From a virus, in the IMG/VR virus record IMGVR_UViG_3300034356_000326, positions 37,653-101,652 of that record: a DNA stretch of 64,000 nucleotides, one strand, 5' to 3'. The notes below the pieces were generated by a model. That model saw only the letters and a list, made by a program, of their open reading frames with translations. It did not search any database and was not told where the DNA came from. A program made the translations under genes and the position numbers. Shown here in pieces: positions 19,376 through 27,083 of this stretch. Positions within the stretch are counted from its first letter, which is position 1. The number at the start of each line of letters is the position of its first letter.

Positions 19376-22035
19376 TTCTTTCTGAATGATTTATGTGTAT
19401 TGTCTATTAAAGAAAATCCATCTGCTTGGGTAGTAAGTCTTTTCTTAACCATTCCCATTTGAGGCCCTGCAAAGATACTATTAAAATACATATCAGCAGC
19501 ATCCCATTTGTGTGTTCTTAAGTTGTTCTTTAAAAACTTAGCTGCCTCTTTTGGAAACATAATAGATTGTAAACCAATGATATGATTGGTTACATACATT
19601 TCATTATTGATATCTTTAACAATAGGTGATTGTGGCCAGCCATGTTCTAGTGTATCAGCATCTCCAAAAGACATATAGTTTATGTTGTTTGGTACCAATA
19701 AGTGTGCACATTCCTCAACTTTTCGTACGAAAAAGTGTATGTCTGTCTCAATGATACAATCTCCTTCACACACCATTAAGAAGTCACAATCATGAAACTC
19801 TGTTAAGATGGCATTCTTAAATGCTTCGTAGCATCCATAATGTGCTGGGGTAAGTGCAGTGCCATACTGTTGAATTTGTTGCTCATTGAAGAGTTCCATT
19901 GAAACACAATCTGGTCTGAGACAGTTATGCTTGGGTGGTAATGACTTATAGGGCTCGTTAAACTGTATGACATATTCCCAGCCATGGTCTTTGACTCTTT
20001 CAAGGGATGCTCTACTTTGTTGTTCTCTTTCATCATTTAATGTGGTTTGTATATGAACTAATTTAATCTTAGGTCTTTCGTTCTTCCATTCAAACTTTCC
20101 TGTGTGTTGGTACTTATGTAAGTTATCTTTGGTCAGCTTAAACTCTTCCAACTTATATTGAACATCTCCATCATAAAAATCCATTTTAATATCTATAGGA
20201 TCTCCTTTGAATTCAAACTGATAAACAAGTTCATGGTTCTTAGCTGGTATTATTCTTTTCCACATGTAATCTTCAATAGATACATAGATGTTTCTATAGT
20301 CTCTGTTATATGTAAAGAAGTAGAACACATAATTGTTTGGTTTTCCAACAACAGGGATGATAGAATAATACTCACTATTTGATGCTACACCTAATCCACT
20401 GTGAACTAACAAGGTATCCTTATCATTAGTAACTAACTGTATATCATTTGGGTTGAAGCTAAAGATAACCTTTGACAAATAGTCTTCTAGATAGTTCTCA
20501 CATCTTCTTCTCTTACACACTTCGTTCCATTCTTCTGGTGTACGCACATCATCAAACTCTTTCAAGAAGAAGTCTGTGTCAAACATAATACCATTGGTCT
20601 GAATTCCCTTACCCTGTGGAGTGGGTAGGGTAGCAGCATATAACTTTTTATCTGTTCTGAATGCATCATTTACTGCAGGGATATCTCTAGGATCTAATAC
20701 AACATCATATGTAGTATAGAAGAACCTCTTAAACCCAAGCTCTTTAGCAACCTTAGCTGCATTAAATATATTAGTTAAGACAGTCAATGACTGGTTACTA
20801 TTCTTCAATCCATTGATGTTGATCTCAGCAAAGTAGTCTGGTCTGTCATTGTAAAACCTGGTGTAATAACTGTGATGAGTCAAAGGATTATGCACATCGT
20901 ATATATAACAATCCACCATGTTTTGAATGTCTATATCTACAGGATAGTGAGACACTAGTATAATCTTTCTACCCAATGGTTTAAGACTATTGATAGTATC
21001 CTTAGTCCATTGAATCCTATCCTTAATGTTTGGATAGGTGCCTAAGATGATACACTCTTCTTCCATTACATCTAAGTTTAATTTTTTGATAATATTGGTA
21101 GCATCACTACCAAGATCTCCAGTTAAATAAACCATGTTCTCTTCATTGTTATATTTGTTACAGTATACATCTAGATTATACATCACTTTGATCAAGTCAT
21201 CATATTCCATGGCTTCTTTAATAGCAATAGGATTTAACTCCTTGTTACCTCTATCTCCCTTTGATGGAAAGAAGAATACATCACATGCTTTTAAGAAGTC
21301 ACTTACATCATCACGCTCTCCCCAGACAACACAGTTGTTTGGTTTATTAGCCATCAGTGGCTTCCAATAATTCTCAAAGTTACCTGCTTGGTTACCTAGG
21401 AAGTGAAACTTCACCTTATAGTTCTTAAGTCTTTCTGCTAGTTGAAATGCATAAGCTTGATTCTTTCTAGGTGTAAATAGTCCTACAGTTACAAAGTGTT
21501 TGTATTCAGGATCTAAGCCATAGTCTTTTTGTCTTTCTACTTTATTTCTAACCTTCTTATCAATAGGATATTCAATTACTTCTGTAGGTACATCTAAGTC
21601 TATGTATTGGAATGAGTTGTAAGAGCTAACAAATATAAACTTGTCAGGCATCCATCTCTTGTGCTTAGGATTGAATGAGCTGTCATGCGTAGTCTCTGAT
21701 ATCTTCCAAGTTCTATTATCTGAATAGATGAATGCAGAAAGCTTGTCGTCCATGAACATCTCAGGAAACTCTTCCATCACTATAACATCTGGATTGAACT
21801 GTTCAATAATTCCAGACAGTTCACCATACTTATCTTCTCCTAAAGAATGGAAGTTAACTCCTTCTGTAAGCATTTGAATGATCTTGTTTCGCTGTACAAC
21901 AAATGACCATGCTAGAAATGAATACTCTACCACCTTAATTTCAAAGTAATCTTTTAACAGTTCCACTTTGTTTACTGTTACCTGAGGAGCCCCTCCTGTT
22001 GATAGGTGAGGAGTGATTATTAATAGCTTTTTCAT
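19372..22035 (-). CDS. Large three-module glycosyltransferase (GT4 + GT-A-like + GT25-like)
   Basis: This 887-residue protein looks like three transferase modules in one chain. Residues 1-320 are GT-B/GT4-like, with ITPHLSTGGAPQ at the start and VGLFTPRKNQAYAFQLAERL, DVFFFPSKGDRG and LNPIAIKEAME later. Residues about 330-600 form a second domain with LGFKRFFYTTYDVVLDP, an acidic metal-site-like strand. Residues about 660-887 begin IKLVHIQTTLNDEREQQS and contain ALTPAHYGCYEAF and DFLMVCEGDC, the pattern of GT25-type transferases. Such fusions build several linkages of one glycan. The gene starts one base before the end of the upstream oxygenase gene. The boundaries of the middle module are uncertain. 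Confidence 0.65.
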   Translation of the reverse strand: MKKLLIITPHLSTGGAPQVTVNKVELLKDYFEIKVVEYSFLAWSFVVQRNKIIQMLTEGVNFHSLGEDKYGELSGIIEQFNPDVIVMEEFPEMFMDDKLSAFIYSDNRTWKISETTHDSSFNPKHKRWMPDKFIFVSSYNSFQYIDLDVPTEVIEYPIDKKVRNKVERQKDYGLDPEYKHFVTVGLFTPRKNQAYAFQLAERLKNYKVKFHFLGNQAGNFENYWKPLMANKPNNCVVWGERDDVSDFLKACDVFFFPSKGDRGNKELNPIAIKEAMEYDDLIKVMYNLDVYCNKYNNEENMVYLTGDLGSDATNIIKKLNLDVMEEECIILGTYPNIKDRIQWTKDTINSLKPLGRKIILVSHYPVDIDIQNMVDCYIYDVHNPLTHHSYYTRFYNDRPDYFAEININGLKNSNQSLTVLTNIFNAAKVAKELGFKRFFYTTYDVVLDPRDIPAVNDAFRTDKKLYAATLPTPQGKGIQTNGIMFDTDFFLKEFDDVRTPEEWNEVCKRRRCENYLEDYLSKVIFSFNPNDIQLVTNDKDTLLVHSGLGVASNSEYYSIIPVVGKPNNYVFYFFTYNRDYRNIYVSIEDYMWKRIIPAKNHELVYQFEFKGDPIDIKMDFYDGDVQYKLEEFKLTKDNLHKYQHTGKFEWKNERPKIKLVHIQTTLNDEREQQSRASLERVKDHGWEYVIQFNEPYKSLPPKHNCLRPDCVSMELFNEQQIQQYGTALTPAHYGCYEAFKNAILTEFHDCDFLMVCEGDCIIETDIHFFVRKVEECAHLLVPNNINYMSFGDADTLEHGWPQSPIVKDINNEMYVTNHIIGLQSIMFPKEAAKFLKNNLRTHKWDAADMYFNSIFAGPQMGMVKKRLTTQADGFSLIDNTHKSFRKK

Positions 22036-22731
22036 TTATGTAAATCTCTTTTTGTATGGATTATCAATTGTCTGATCTTCTACTGTAATATTTAAAAAGT
22101 TAAAACCTTGTAATGGACCACTAAGATACCCTATCTTGCCTGAAAAAAAAGTATTAAATGCAAGGCTTATTCTAGTTTTATCATCACTTGTTGTTGGAAC
22201 ACTATGTTCTGTAGTAGATGGGAATAGAACAATATCTCCTTTATTTACAGGGAAATAAGCTTCAACACAAGTATACATGTTTTGTTCTTTTGCCTGTATT
22301 TGTAAATTATTAGGCAATGCTCTTCCAAACATTATCTTATCTGTATTCTTATCTGCATTGAAATATAAACATCCACTAATTATACTGTTTGGATGATGGT
22401 GCTGATGATGTGATTGTTCTTTCTTTGTGTAATTAAACCAAGACTGAGTTATAGATAATTTAAGTCCTTCTGGATTTATAGGATTATACACGTTTATCAA
22501 GTAATCATTAAGAATGGACTCAATGAATAGTTTTACATTACTAAGTTTAGGATTGTTTAAAACATACAAATTGTGTGTTGTAGAGTTTGATGAATTTCTA
22601 AATACATCACTTTCATACTCATATGCACATTCTATTTCTTCATTAGTAAAGTCTCTATTGATGTTATTTAATAAAACAGGGATAGGGAAGATTGGTACTA
22701 TTACTCCTCCTTGGTTTTGTTGTTCTGACAT
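22036..22731 (-). CDS. 2OG/Fe(II) oxygenase (TIGR02466-like)
   Basis: This 231-residue protein has a His-rich metal region (residues 108-113) followed by PNSIISGCLYFNAD. Further on, GDIVLFPSTTEHSVP contributes the distal His176, and Arg187 follows (KTRISLAFNTFF). This matches the family of small putative 2OG-Fe(II) oxygenases often encoded by tailed phages. It is the third oxygenase-like gene of the island. It starts next to the end of the GT9-like gene and runs directly into the three-module transferase. The substrate is unknown. Confidence 0.75.
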   Translation of the reverse strand: MSEQQNQGGVIVPIFPIPVLLNNINRDFTNEEIECAYEYESDVFRNSSNSTTHNLYVLNNPKLSNVKLFIESILNDYLINVYNPINPEGLKLSITQSWFNYTKKEQSHHQHHHPNSIISGCLYFNADKNTDKIMFGRALPNNLQIQAKEQNMYTCVEAYFPVNKGDIVLFPSTTEHSVPTTSDDKTRISLAFNTFFSGKIGYLSGPLQGFNFLNITVEDQTIDNPYKKRFT

Positions 22732-22732
22732 A

Positions 22733-23659
22733 TTATAAATTATTATTGATTGCGTGAATTACTTGTTCTACAGATGGATGACATTCAAAAGTTTCTTTCT
22801 TCTCTAAGCATCCTATTAATGGTTGTACATAATCTATTGTTGGCCAATACTCAAGAGCATATTTCATATTAGAATTACAATGTAATCCACAACCTCCTCT
22901 TACATATATGTGCTTGCCTTCTTGTCTATGTGGTGTACGAAACTCTGGATTGATAGGAGATCCTAACTCAACAATGTCAGTTTTGGTTGTGCCTGCTAGA
23001 TGTAGAATACCTGAGTCCATGGTGATAACAACCTTAGCATTGTTAATGAGATGCCAAGTTTGAGCGATGGATGTCTTATTCATAAGGTTTATAACGTTAT
23101 CGTCCATCTTATGTACAGGTTTGTTTACATTAAAGAATCCTGTCTCAGAACTATCCTTACCAACTGCCACCACTTTGTAGCCCCATTTATTTAATTCATC
23201 AACTAGTTTAAGCCAGTTCTCTTGTGACCAAGTTCTATTGGGCCAGCTATTAACAGGATGTATCACAGCATATCTACCCTCTACAGAAACATTAGGTTCT
23301 TCTGTAGGCTGATAGAAACATTCTAATTCATCTTTTCCAAGCATAAATCCTAGATGTATAGCATGGAACTGCCTAATATCCATCATGTTGTGCTTCATCT
23401 CTATACCACGCTCATCTTTCTTACCCACTAGATAGAATGAATTATGTATAATGTAATTACTTTGTATGTACGTCATGTCTATAGAGCTAGCTTTGTAGCT
23501 CTTTTCTACATAAGGGTTCATCTTAAACAACTCAGGCATCTGAGAGATGACTATAATCTTTCTTTGATACGCATCATGAAGCTTTTTAATAGTGGGGGTG
23601 GCACAGATAAGATCACCCAATCCATTACATTCTTCTAGATTTAAACAAACTGGTTTCAT
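22733..23659 (-). CDS. GT9-like heptosyltransferase
   Basis: I take the ATG at 23659 (MKPVCLNLEECNGLGD) as the start because a longer frame would run through the divergent promoters and into the neighbouring gene. The protein is then 308 residues. The N-terminal GLGDLICATPTIKKL is the GxGD motif of family 9 (ADP-heptose-type) transferases. The donor half has YAVIHPVNSWPNRTWSQENWLKLV, the HP...W..E.W pattern, and VITMDSGILHLAGTT. It is the first gene of the minus-strand modification operon, about ten bases from the predicted transcription start. A heptose donor fits the TibC-like enzyme at the end of the same operon. Confidence 0.8.
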   Translation of the reverse strand: MKPVCLNLEECNGLGDLICATPTIKKLHDAYQRKIIVISQMPELFKMNPYVEKSYKASSIDMTYIQSNYIIHNSFYLVGKKDERGIEMKHNMMDIRQFHAIHLGFMLGKDELECFYQPTEEPNVSVEGRYAVIHPVNSWPNRTWSQENWLKLVDELNKWGYKVVAVGKDSSETGFFNVNKPVHKMDDNVINLMNKTSIAQTWHLINNAKVVITMDSGILHLAGTTKTDIVELGSPINPEFRTPHRQEGKHIYVRGGCGLHCNSNMKYALEYWPTIDYVQPLIGCLEKKETFECHPSVEQVIHAINNNL

Positions 23660-23662
23660 CTG

Positions 23663-23693
23663 TTGGTTATTTAAAACAAAGTTACTATATTTG
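23663..23693 (+). promoter_or_regulatory. Promoter for the DUF6165 gene (plus arm of a divergent pair)
   Basis: TTG at 23663-23665, 20 bases, then TATATTTG at 23686-23693, with the ATG at 23718. The -7 element abuts the mirror-image -7 element of the minus-strand operon. Confidence 0.75.
23677..23684 (-). promoter_or_regulatory. -7 element of the modification-island operon (minus arm of the divergent pair)
   Basis: On the minus strand the sequence reads TAACTTTG, matching TAnnTTTG, and predicts a start about ten bases before the GT9-like ATG. No clear TTG lies at the expected upstream spacing, so this arm may be weaker or need help. Confidence 0.5.
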
Positions 23694-23717
23694 TTGGAAA
23701 TAAAAAACATTTTTACT

Positions 23718-24086
23718 ATGAAAATTGAAGTTTCTGTGGGGGAAGTTGTAGACAAATGGACTATACTTTCTATCAAAGCTCTGAACATTACAGACAAAGA
23801 CAAACTAGTTAATGTTTTCAAAGAGAAAACTTATCTAAATGATGCTGTACATCCTGAGATATTACATGATCCTTTGACAGACATGTTGCTTGAAGTTAAT
23901 AAAGCTCTTTGGAAAGTGGAAGATCTTATAAGAGACTTTGAAAGAGCTAATAGTTTTGGAGAAGAGTTTATTGATTTAGCTAGATCTGTCTACAAGTTGA
24001 ATGATAAAAGAGCACATATTAAAAAAGAAATTAATATTAAGTATGGGTCTGACTTTGTAGAGGAGAAATCCTACCAGCCCTACTAA
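23718..24086 (+). CDS. DUF6165 family protein
   Basis: I choose the ATG at 23718 (MKIEVSVGEVVDKWTILSIKAL) because it follows the promoter at a sensible distance; an upstream in-frame extension would cross that promoter and the divergent gene. The 122-residue helical protein shows the DUF6165 pattern: VSVGEVVDKxTIL, then VNKALWKVED, FGEEFIDLARSVYKLNDKRAHIKKEIN and a VEEKSY end. From family knowledge, these proteins are found in surface-sugar gene clusters; their biochemical role is unknown. Its position beside the glycosyltransferase island agrees with that. Confidence 0.7.
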   Translation: MKIEVSVGEVVDKWTILSIKALNITDKDKLVNVFKEKTYLNDAVHPEILHDPLTDMLLEVNKALWKVEDLIRDFERANSFGEEFIDLARSVYKLNDKRAHIKKEINIKYGSDFVEEKSYQPY

Positions 24087-24094
24087 AAAAATAT

Positions 24095-24125
24095 TTGGTA
24101 GTTTCAACTTTTTTACTTAGTTTTG
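24095..24125 (+). promoter_or_regulatory. Bacteroidota-type promoter for the lysis block
   Basis: TTG at 24095-24097, 20 bases, then TAGTTTTG at 24118-24125. The leader to the first gene at 24218 is about 85 bases and contains a small hairpin. Confidence 0.75.
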
Positions 24126-24171
24126 CCAGGAATTAGATAGCTTAACTTAAATAGGTCTTTCTGACCATATT

Positions 24172-24203
24172 ATACACTCATGTCCTGGGTGTATTTTTAT
24201 TTC
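24172..24203 (+). terminator. Leader hairpin with U-tract (possible attenuator)
   Basis: ATACAC (24172-24177) can pair with GTGTAT (24189-24194), followed by TTTTATTTC. It lies between promoter and first lysis gene, so it could attenuate lysis transcription or end the DUF6165 transcript. The stem is short and the call weak. Confidence 0.35.
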
Positions 24204-24217
24204 TACAACTTACTATA

Positions 24218-24538
24218 ATGACGACAAAACAACAGAGTTCTGTTATTGCAGAAATTAAAAACTGGCTATTTCCTGGTATTGTTACAATCATTGGGATATT
24301 TGCTGGTATGACGTTAAAAGACATCAAAGATGACTTAGCTGAGGTAAAGTCAGATGTCAAAGCCCTAATGGCTCAATCTAATGTAGACAAGACACGTATA
24401 GACAACTTGGAAAGAGTAGTTTATAAAACAGCTACTTCTTTTCCTACTAGTATTCCTATAGAAACAAGAGTATTTAGAGAGATGGCTATGCTTCCTAACA
24501 ATAAATTAATTATAAAAAATGAAAAAGTTCTTCTCTGA
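24218..24538 (+). CDS. Small membrane protein with coiled coil (lysis block)
   Basis: This 106-residue protein has a transmembrane segment at about residues 16-32 (WLFPGIVTIIGIFAGMTL). A heptad-like charged helix follows (DDLAEVKSDVKALMAQSNVDKTRIDNLERV). The fold resembles phage holin-accessory or Rz-like membrane proteins. It is the first gene of the lysis block and overlaps the next gene by 20 bases. The exact role (holin, antiholin or inner-membrane spanin) cannot be decided. Confidence 0.5.
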   Translation: MTTKQQSSVIAEIKNWLFPGIVTIIGIFAGMTLKDIKDDLAEVKSDVKALMAQSNVDKTRIDNLERVVYKTATSFPTSIPIETRVFREMAMLPNNKLIIKNEKVLL

Positions 24539-24770
24539 TCTATTTGATGATAACAATTCTATTAATGAGAAGGCTGTAATTGGATTTGCAGCTTTTATTA
24601 TGATGATTATATTTGCTGTAGCAGACATTGTTACAGGGGCTATGAACCAACCATTGTTAGTTAATGAGTTTATATTTGACTCATTCAAAATATTAACAAT
24701 AGCTTGCTTTGGTATAGCATCTGTTGATAAGTGGATAAACAAAAAAAACCAAAATGAATCTGATGAATAA
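24519..24770 (+). CDS. Putative holin (two transmembrane segments)
   Basis: This 83-residue protein has a charged N-terminus and two hydrophobic helices, about residues 20-42 (GFAAFIMMIIFAVADIVTG) and 54-68 (FKILTIACFGIA). It ends in a polar KNQNESDE tail. Size, topology and position just upstream of the endolysin gene fit a class II-type holin, which would open the inner membrane to release the endolysin. It overlaps both neighbours by 17-20 bases. Confidence 0.6.
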   Translation: MKKFFSDLFDDNNSINEKAVIGFAAFIMMIIFAVADIVTGAMNQPLLVNEFIFDSFKILTIACFGIASVDKWINKKNQNESDE

Positions 24771-25356
24771 AATACTAGGTGCTATCATAGTTATACTATT
24801 GATGATTTTGTCTTTTGAAAAGAGTGGATGTAACGCTCCTCAAATAAAAGCTGACACTGTAACATTACATGATACAACTTGGCAGATACATGACTCATTG
24901 ATTATCAAGAAGTTAAAGATCAAAGAGGTGATTCATGACACTCTTCCTCCTGAATACATAGCAGACACAAACTACCCTAAACTTAAAGCACAATATGATG
25001 CATTAGTTGTTTCCTATTTAGCAAAGAATATCTATGCTGACACAGTGAAACTAGATACTTTGGGCTATGTAGCTGTAGCTGATACAGTGTATAAGAATGA
25101 GATACATAGTAGATCTTACAAATACAACTACAAGATTCCTACAGTTACTGTGACAAACACCATTACTAAATATGCTCCTGCTAAGGGGGCTCTGTTTATG
25201 GGTGGTGGGATTGCAGGTAACAAAAATGGTGTAGAATTGTTACAGGGAGGATTCTTATACAAATCTAAAAAAGATAAAGTTTTTGGATTAAACCTTGGTA
25301 TAAATGGCAATAGTCAAATTATATATGGTGTTCAATCTTATTGGAAAATTAAATAA
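24754..25356 (+). CDS. Membrane-anchored protein of the lysis block (spanin-like candidate)
   Basis: This 200-residue protein has an N-terminal hydrophobic segment (ILGAIIVILLMILSF) followed at once by a cysteine. The periplasmic part has repeated HDT/ADT motifs (LHDTTW, IHDTLP, ADTNYP, ADTVKL, ADTVYK) and ends in a glycine-rich, strand-like region (GALFMGGGIAGNKNGVELLQGGFLY). Cell-wall-spanning or outer-membrane-contacting function is possible. It lies between the holin candidate and the endolysin, three bases before the latter. Confidence 0.4.
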   Translation: MNLMNKILGAIIVILLMILSFEKSGCNAPQIKADTVTLHDTTWQIHDSLIIKKLKIKEVIHDTLPPEYIADTNYPKLKAQYDALVVSYLAKNIYADTVKLDTLGYVAVADTVYKNEIHSRSYKYNYKIPTVTVTNTITKYAPAKGALFMGGGIAGNKNGVELLQGGFLYKSKKDKVFGLNLGINGNSQIIYGVQSYWKIK

Positions 25357-25358
25357 TT

Positions 25359-25964
25359 ATGAACTTAGATAAATTAAAAGGACACATTCCTGATGGAGTG
25401 ATTGCTCAGATTCCTGCTGTGCAGGAGAAGTTTGAGATCAATACACCTTTACGTTTAGCTCATTTCCTAGCACAAACAGGACATGAGTCAGGTGGATTCA
25501 AAGCTGTTTCAGAGAACTTAAACTATGGTGCTGCTGGTTTACAGAGCATATTTAAGAAATACTTTACTGCTGAGAGTGCTAAGGAGTTTGAACGCAAACC
25601 TGAAAAGATTGCTAACATTGTCTATGCTAATCGTATGGGTAATGGACCTCAAGCAAGTGGAGAAGGATTTAAGTTTAGAGGACGTGGTTACATCCAGTTA
25701 ACAGGAAAGGATAACTACACTGCTTTTGATAAAGTGGTAGAGGATGACATCTTAGCTAACCCAGAACTTGTAGCTACAAAGTACCCACTTTTATCTGCTG
25801 CTTGGTTCTTCCATAAGAATGGATTACATAAGATTGCTGATGAGGGAGCTACAGATGCTGTGGTAACCAAGGTGACTAAGCGTGTTAATGGTGGTACAAT
25901 TGGTCTTGCTGATCGTATCAAACATTTTAATGAATACAACAACCTTTTAAATGGTAGTATATAA
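25359..25964 (+). CDS. Endolysin, glycoside hydrolase family 19 (chitinase/lysozyme-like)
   Basis: This 201-residue protein consists of a single GH19 domain. LAHFLAQTGHESGGF carries His42 and the catalytic Glu43, and FRGRGYIQLTGKDNY is the second family signature. An NYGAAGLQSIFKKYF segment and a C-terminal LADRIKHFNEYNNLL helix complete the fold. It should cut peptidoglycan glycan strands at the end of infection. There is no signal peptide, so release depends on the holin. Its stop codon overlaps the ATG of the next small gene (TAATG). Confidence 0.88.
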   Translation: MNLDKLKGHIPDGVIAQIPAVQEKFEINTPLRLAHFLAQTGHESGGFKAVSENLNYGAAGLQSIFKKYFTAESAKEFERKPEKIANIVYANRMGNGPQASGEGFKFRGRGYIQLTGKDNYTAFDKVVEDDILANPELVATKYPLLSAAWFFHKNGLHKIADEGATDAVVTKVTKRVNGGTIGLADRIKHFNEYNNLLNGSI

Positions 25965-26110
25965 TGGCTAACGCTAAGAAAAAACCTAAAGCAATGCGTA
26001 GCAGACGCTCTGGAGTTAAAAAAGCAGAACTATTAAAACATAACAGTGAGGTATTGTACAATGTATGGACAGCACTTAATGCTCAACAAGTTTTAAAAAA
26101 CTATAAATAA
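25964..26110 (+). CDS. Small basic protein, unknown
   Basis: This 48-residue protein starts MANAKKKPKAMRSRRSG, with a very basic N-terminal third followed by an amphipathic helix (VLYNVWTALNAQQVL). Both its start and stop are coupled to neighbours through TAATG overlaps, which strongly supports translation. It is not recognised. The basic N-terminus resembles that of the 42-residue protein at 27084. Confidence 0.6.
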   Translation: MANAKKKPKAMRSRRSGVKKAELLKHNSEVLYNVWTALNAQQVLKNYK

Positions 26111-26412
26111 TGGCAGCAAAAAAAGAAACAAACATTTCAGCAAACCCTTTACCTATATCGTTTAAGGAGTTTGCTAAAAACCCAATAGTGGGCACCCTTT
26201 TCTTGGTGCTCATTGCTATTTCATACCTGTACATAGACGTTCGTACAACATTCAAAGAGCAGGCAACTTCTCAGAATGTACGTATTGATAAGGTGGAAAC
26301 TAGATTGGATAGAGTGCAGGAAGCACTTAGAGTGAGTGATTCAGCCAAAGCTGTAACTAGTACTCAGTTACAGACATTACAACAATTAGGAGCAATTAAA
26401 AAGCTTAACTAA
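26110..26412 (+). CDS. Single-pass membrane protein with coiled coil (inner spanin candidate)
   Basis: This 100-residue protein has one transmembrane helix at about residues 28-46 (VGTLFLVLIAISYLYIDV), followed by a long predicted coiled coil (VRIDKVETRLDRVQEALRV). This is the layout of inner-membrane spanins (Rz-like). A lipoprotein gene follows at once, its ATG overlapping this stop codon. The pair could bridge the envelope during lysis. Confidence 0.5.
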   Translation: MAAKKETNISANPLPISFKEFAKNPIVGTLFLVLIAISYLYIDVRTTFKEQATSQNVRIDKVETRLDRVQEALRVSDSAKAVTSTQLQTLQQLGAIKKLN

Positions 26413-26753
26413 TGAAATACTTATTAATCATATTAATACCATTCATCTATGGGTGCCAAAATACAACTGCTCAAAAAATTGATAGCTCTGTTGAAGAAGA
26501 CAGGAAGTTTGAACAACTTCTTAACGAAGTTGAAACAAATACTAAAATAAGCCTACAGGTTCAAGCCAAGGCTAGTGAGACACAAAAGAAGATTGTAAAA
26601 GAAACAGTTCAAAATATAACCAACCTCAAAGAAGAGGTTACCACTCTCAAAACAGAATTAAATGAAGCTAAAGCAGCTCTTGATAGTGTTAGCATTGACA
26701 CTGGTATCAGTTTCATCTTATTGCCAATACCCAAAGACAAGAAGAATAGGTAA
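26412..26753 (+). CDS. Small lipoprotein with coiled coil (outer spanin candidate)
   Basis: The 113-residue product starts MKYLLIILIPFIYGCQ, a short type II signal with the lipobox cysteine at residue 15. An almost wholly helical, charged body follows (DRKFEQLLNEVE, EEVTTLKTELNEAKAAL). This suits an outer-membrane lipoprotein partner of the preceding membrane protein. The last 92 bases also encode, in another frame, the signal sequence of the next gene, an overlap typical of spanin gene pairs. Confidence 0.55.
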   Translation: MKYLLIILIPFIYGCQNTTAQKIDSSVEEDRKFEQLLNEVETNTKISLQVQAKASETQKKIVKETVQNITNLKEEVTTLKTELNEAKAALDSVSIDTGISFILLPIPKDKKNR

Positions 26754-27078
26754 AGATTCTGTAGTCATTATGACTGTAGAACAGGGAGATCAAATCAATA
26801 CTTTGTATAAAAACTACAGAGCTCAGATAGATCTCTTAAAGGTTGATACTCAATTAAATAGAGTAAAGATTGACTCCTTGCAAAGAAAATATGATAGTCT
26901 TGGAAGACTAATGTATGAAGCTATGCAATACAAATGGAAGTATGAAGCAAACAGGGAGATATTCTTGAGTCAAGAGAAAGATCAACGTGGTAGAGATAGG
27001 TTACATGAAATATCTAAAGGACTATTAATATTAATTGTTCTTATACAATTTGGTACAATTTCATCATTACATAAATAA
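26662..27078 (+). CDS. Secreted/anchored helical protein overlapping the lipoprotein gene
   Basis: This 138-residue protein begins MKLKQLLIVLALTLVSVSS, a clear signal sequence written inside the 3' end of the lipoprotein gene in a different frame. The middle is a coiled-coil-rich segment (RVKIDSLQRKYDSLGRLMYEA). The C-terminus has a second hydrophobic helix (GLLILIVLIQFG). A role in lysis (spanin or spanin accessory) is likely from position. Function remains inferred. Confidence 0.6.
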   Translation: MKLKQLLIVLALTLVSVSSYCQYPKTRRIGKDSVVIMTVEQGDQINTLYKNYRAQIDLLKVDTQLNRVKIDSLQRKYDSLGRLMYEAMQYKWKYEANREIFLSQEKDQRGRDRLHEISKGLLILIVLIQFGTISSLHK

Positions 27079-27083
27079 CCAAC

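Noticed and set aside
23592-23717. An upstream extension of the DUF6165 gene, and of the GT9-like gene on the other strand (to 23821).
   Set aside because: Both extensions cross the divergent promoter pair and overlap the neighbour; family alignments begin at the internal methionines.
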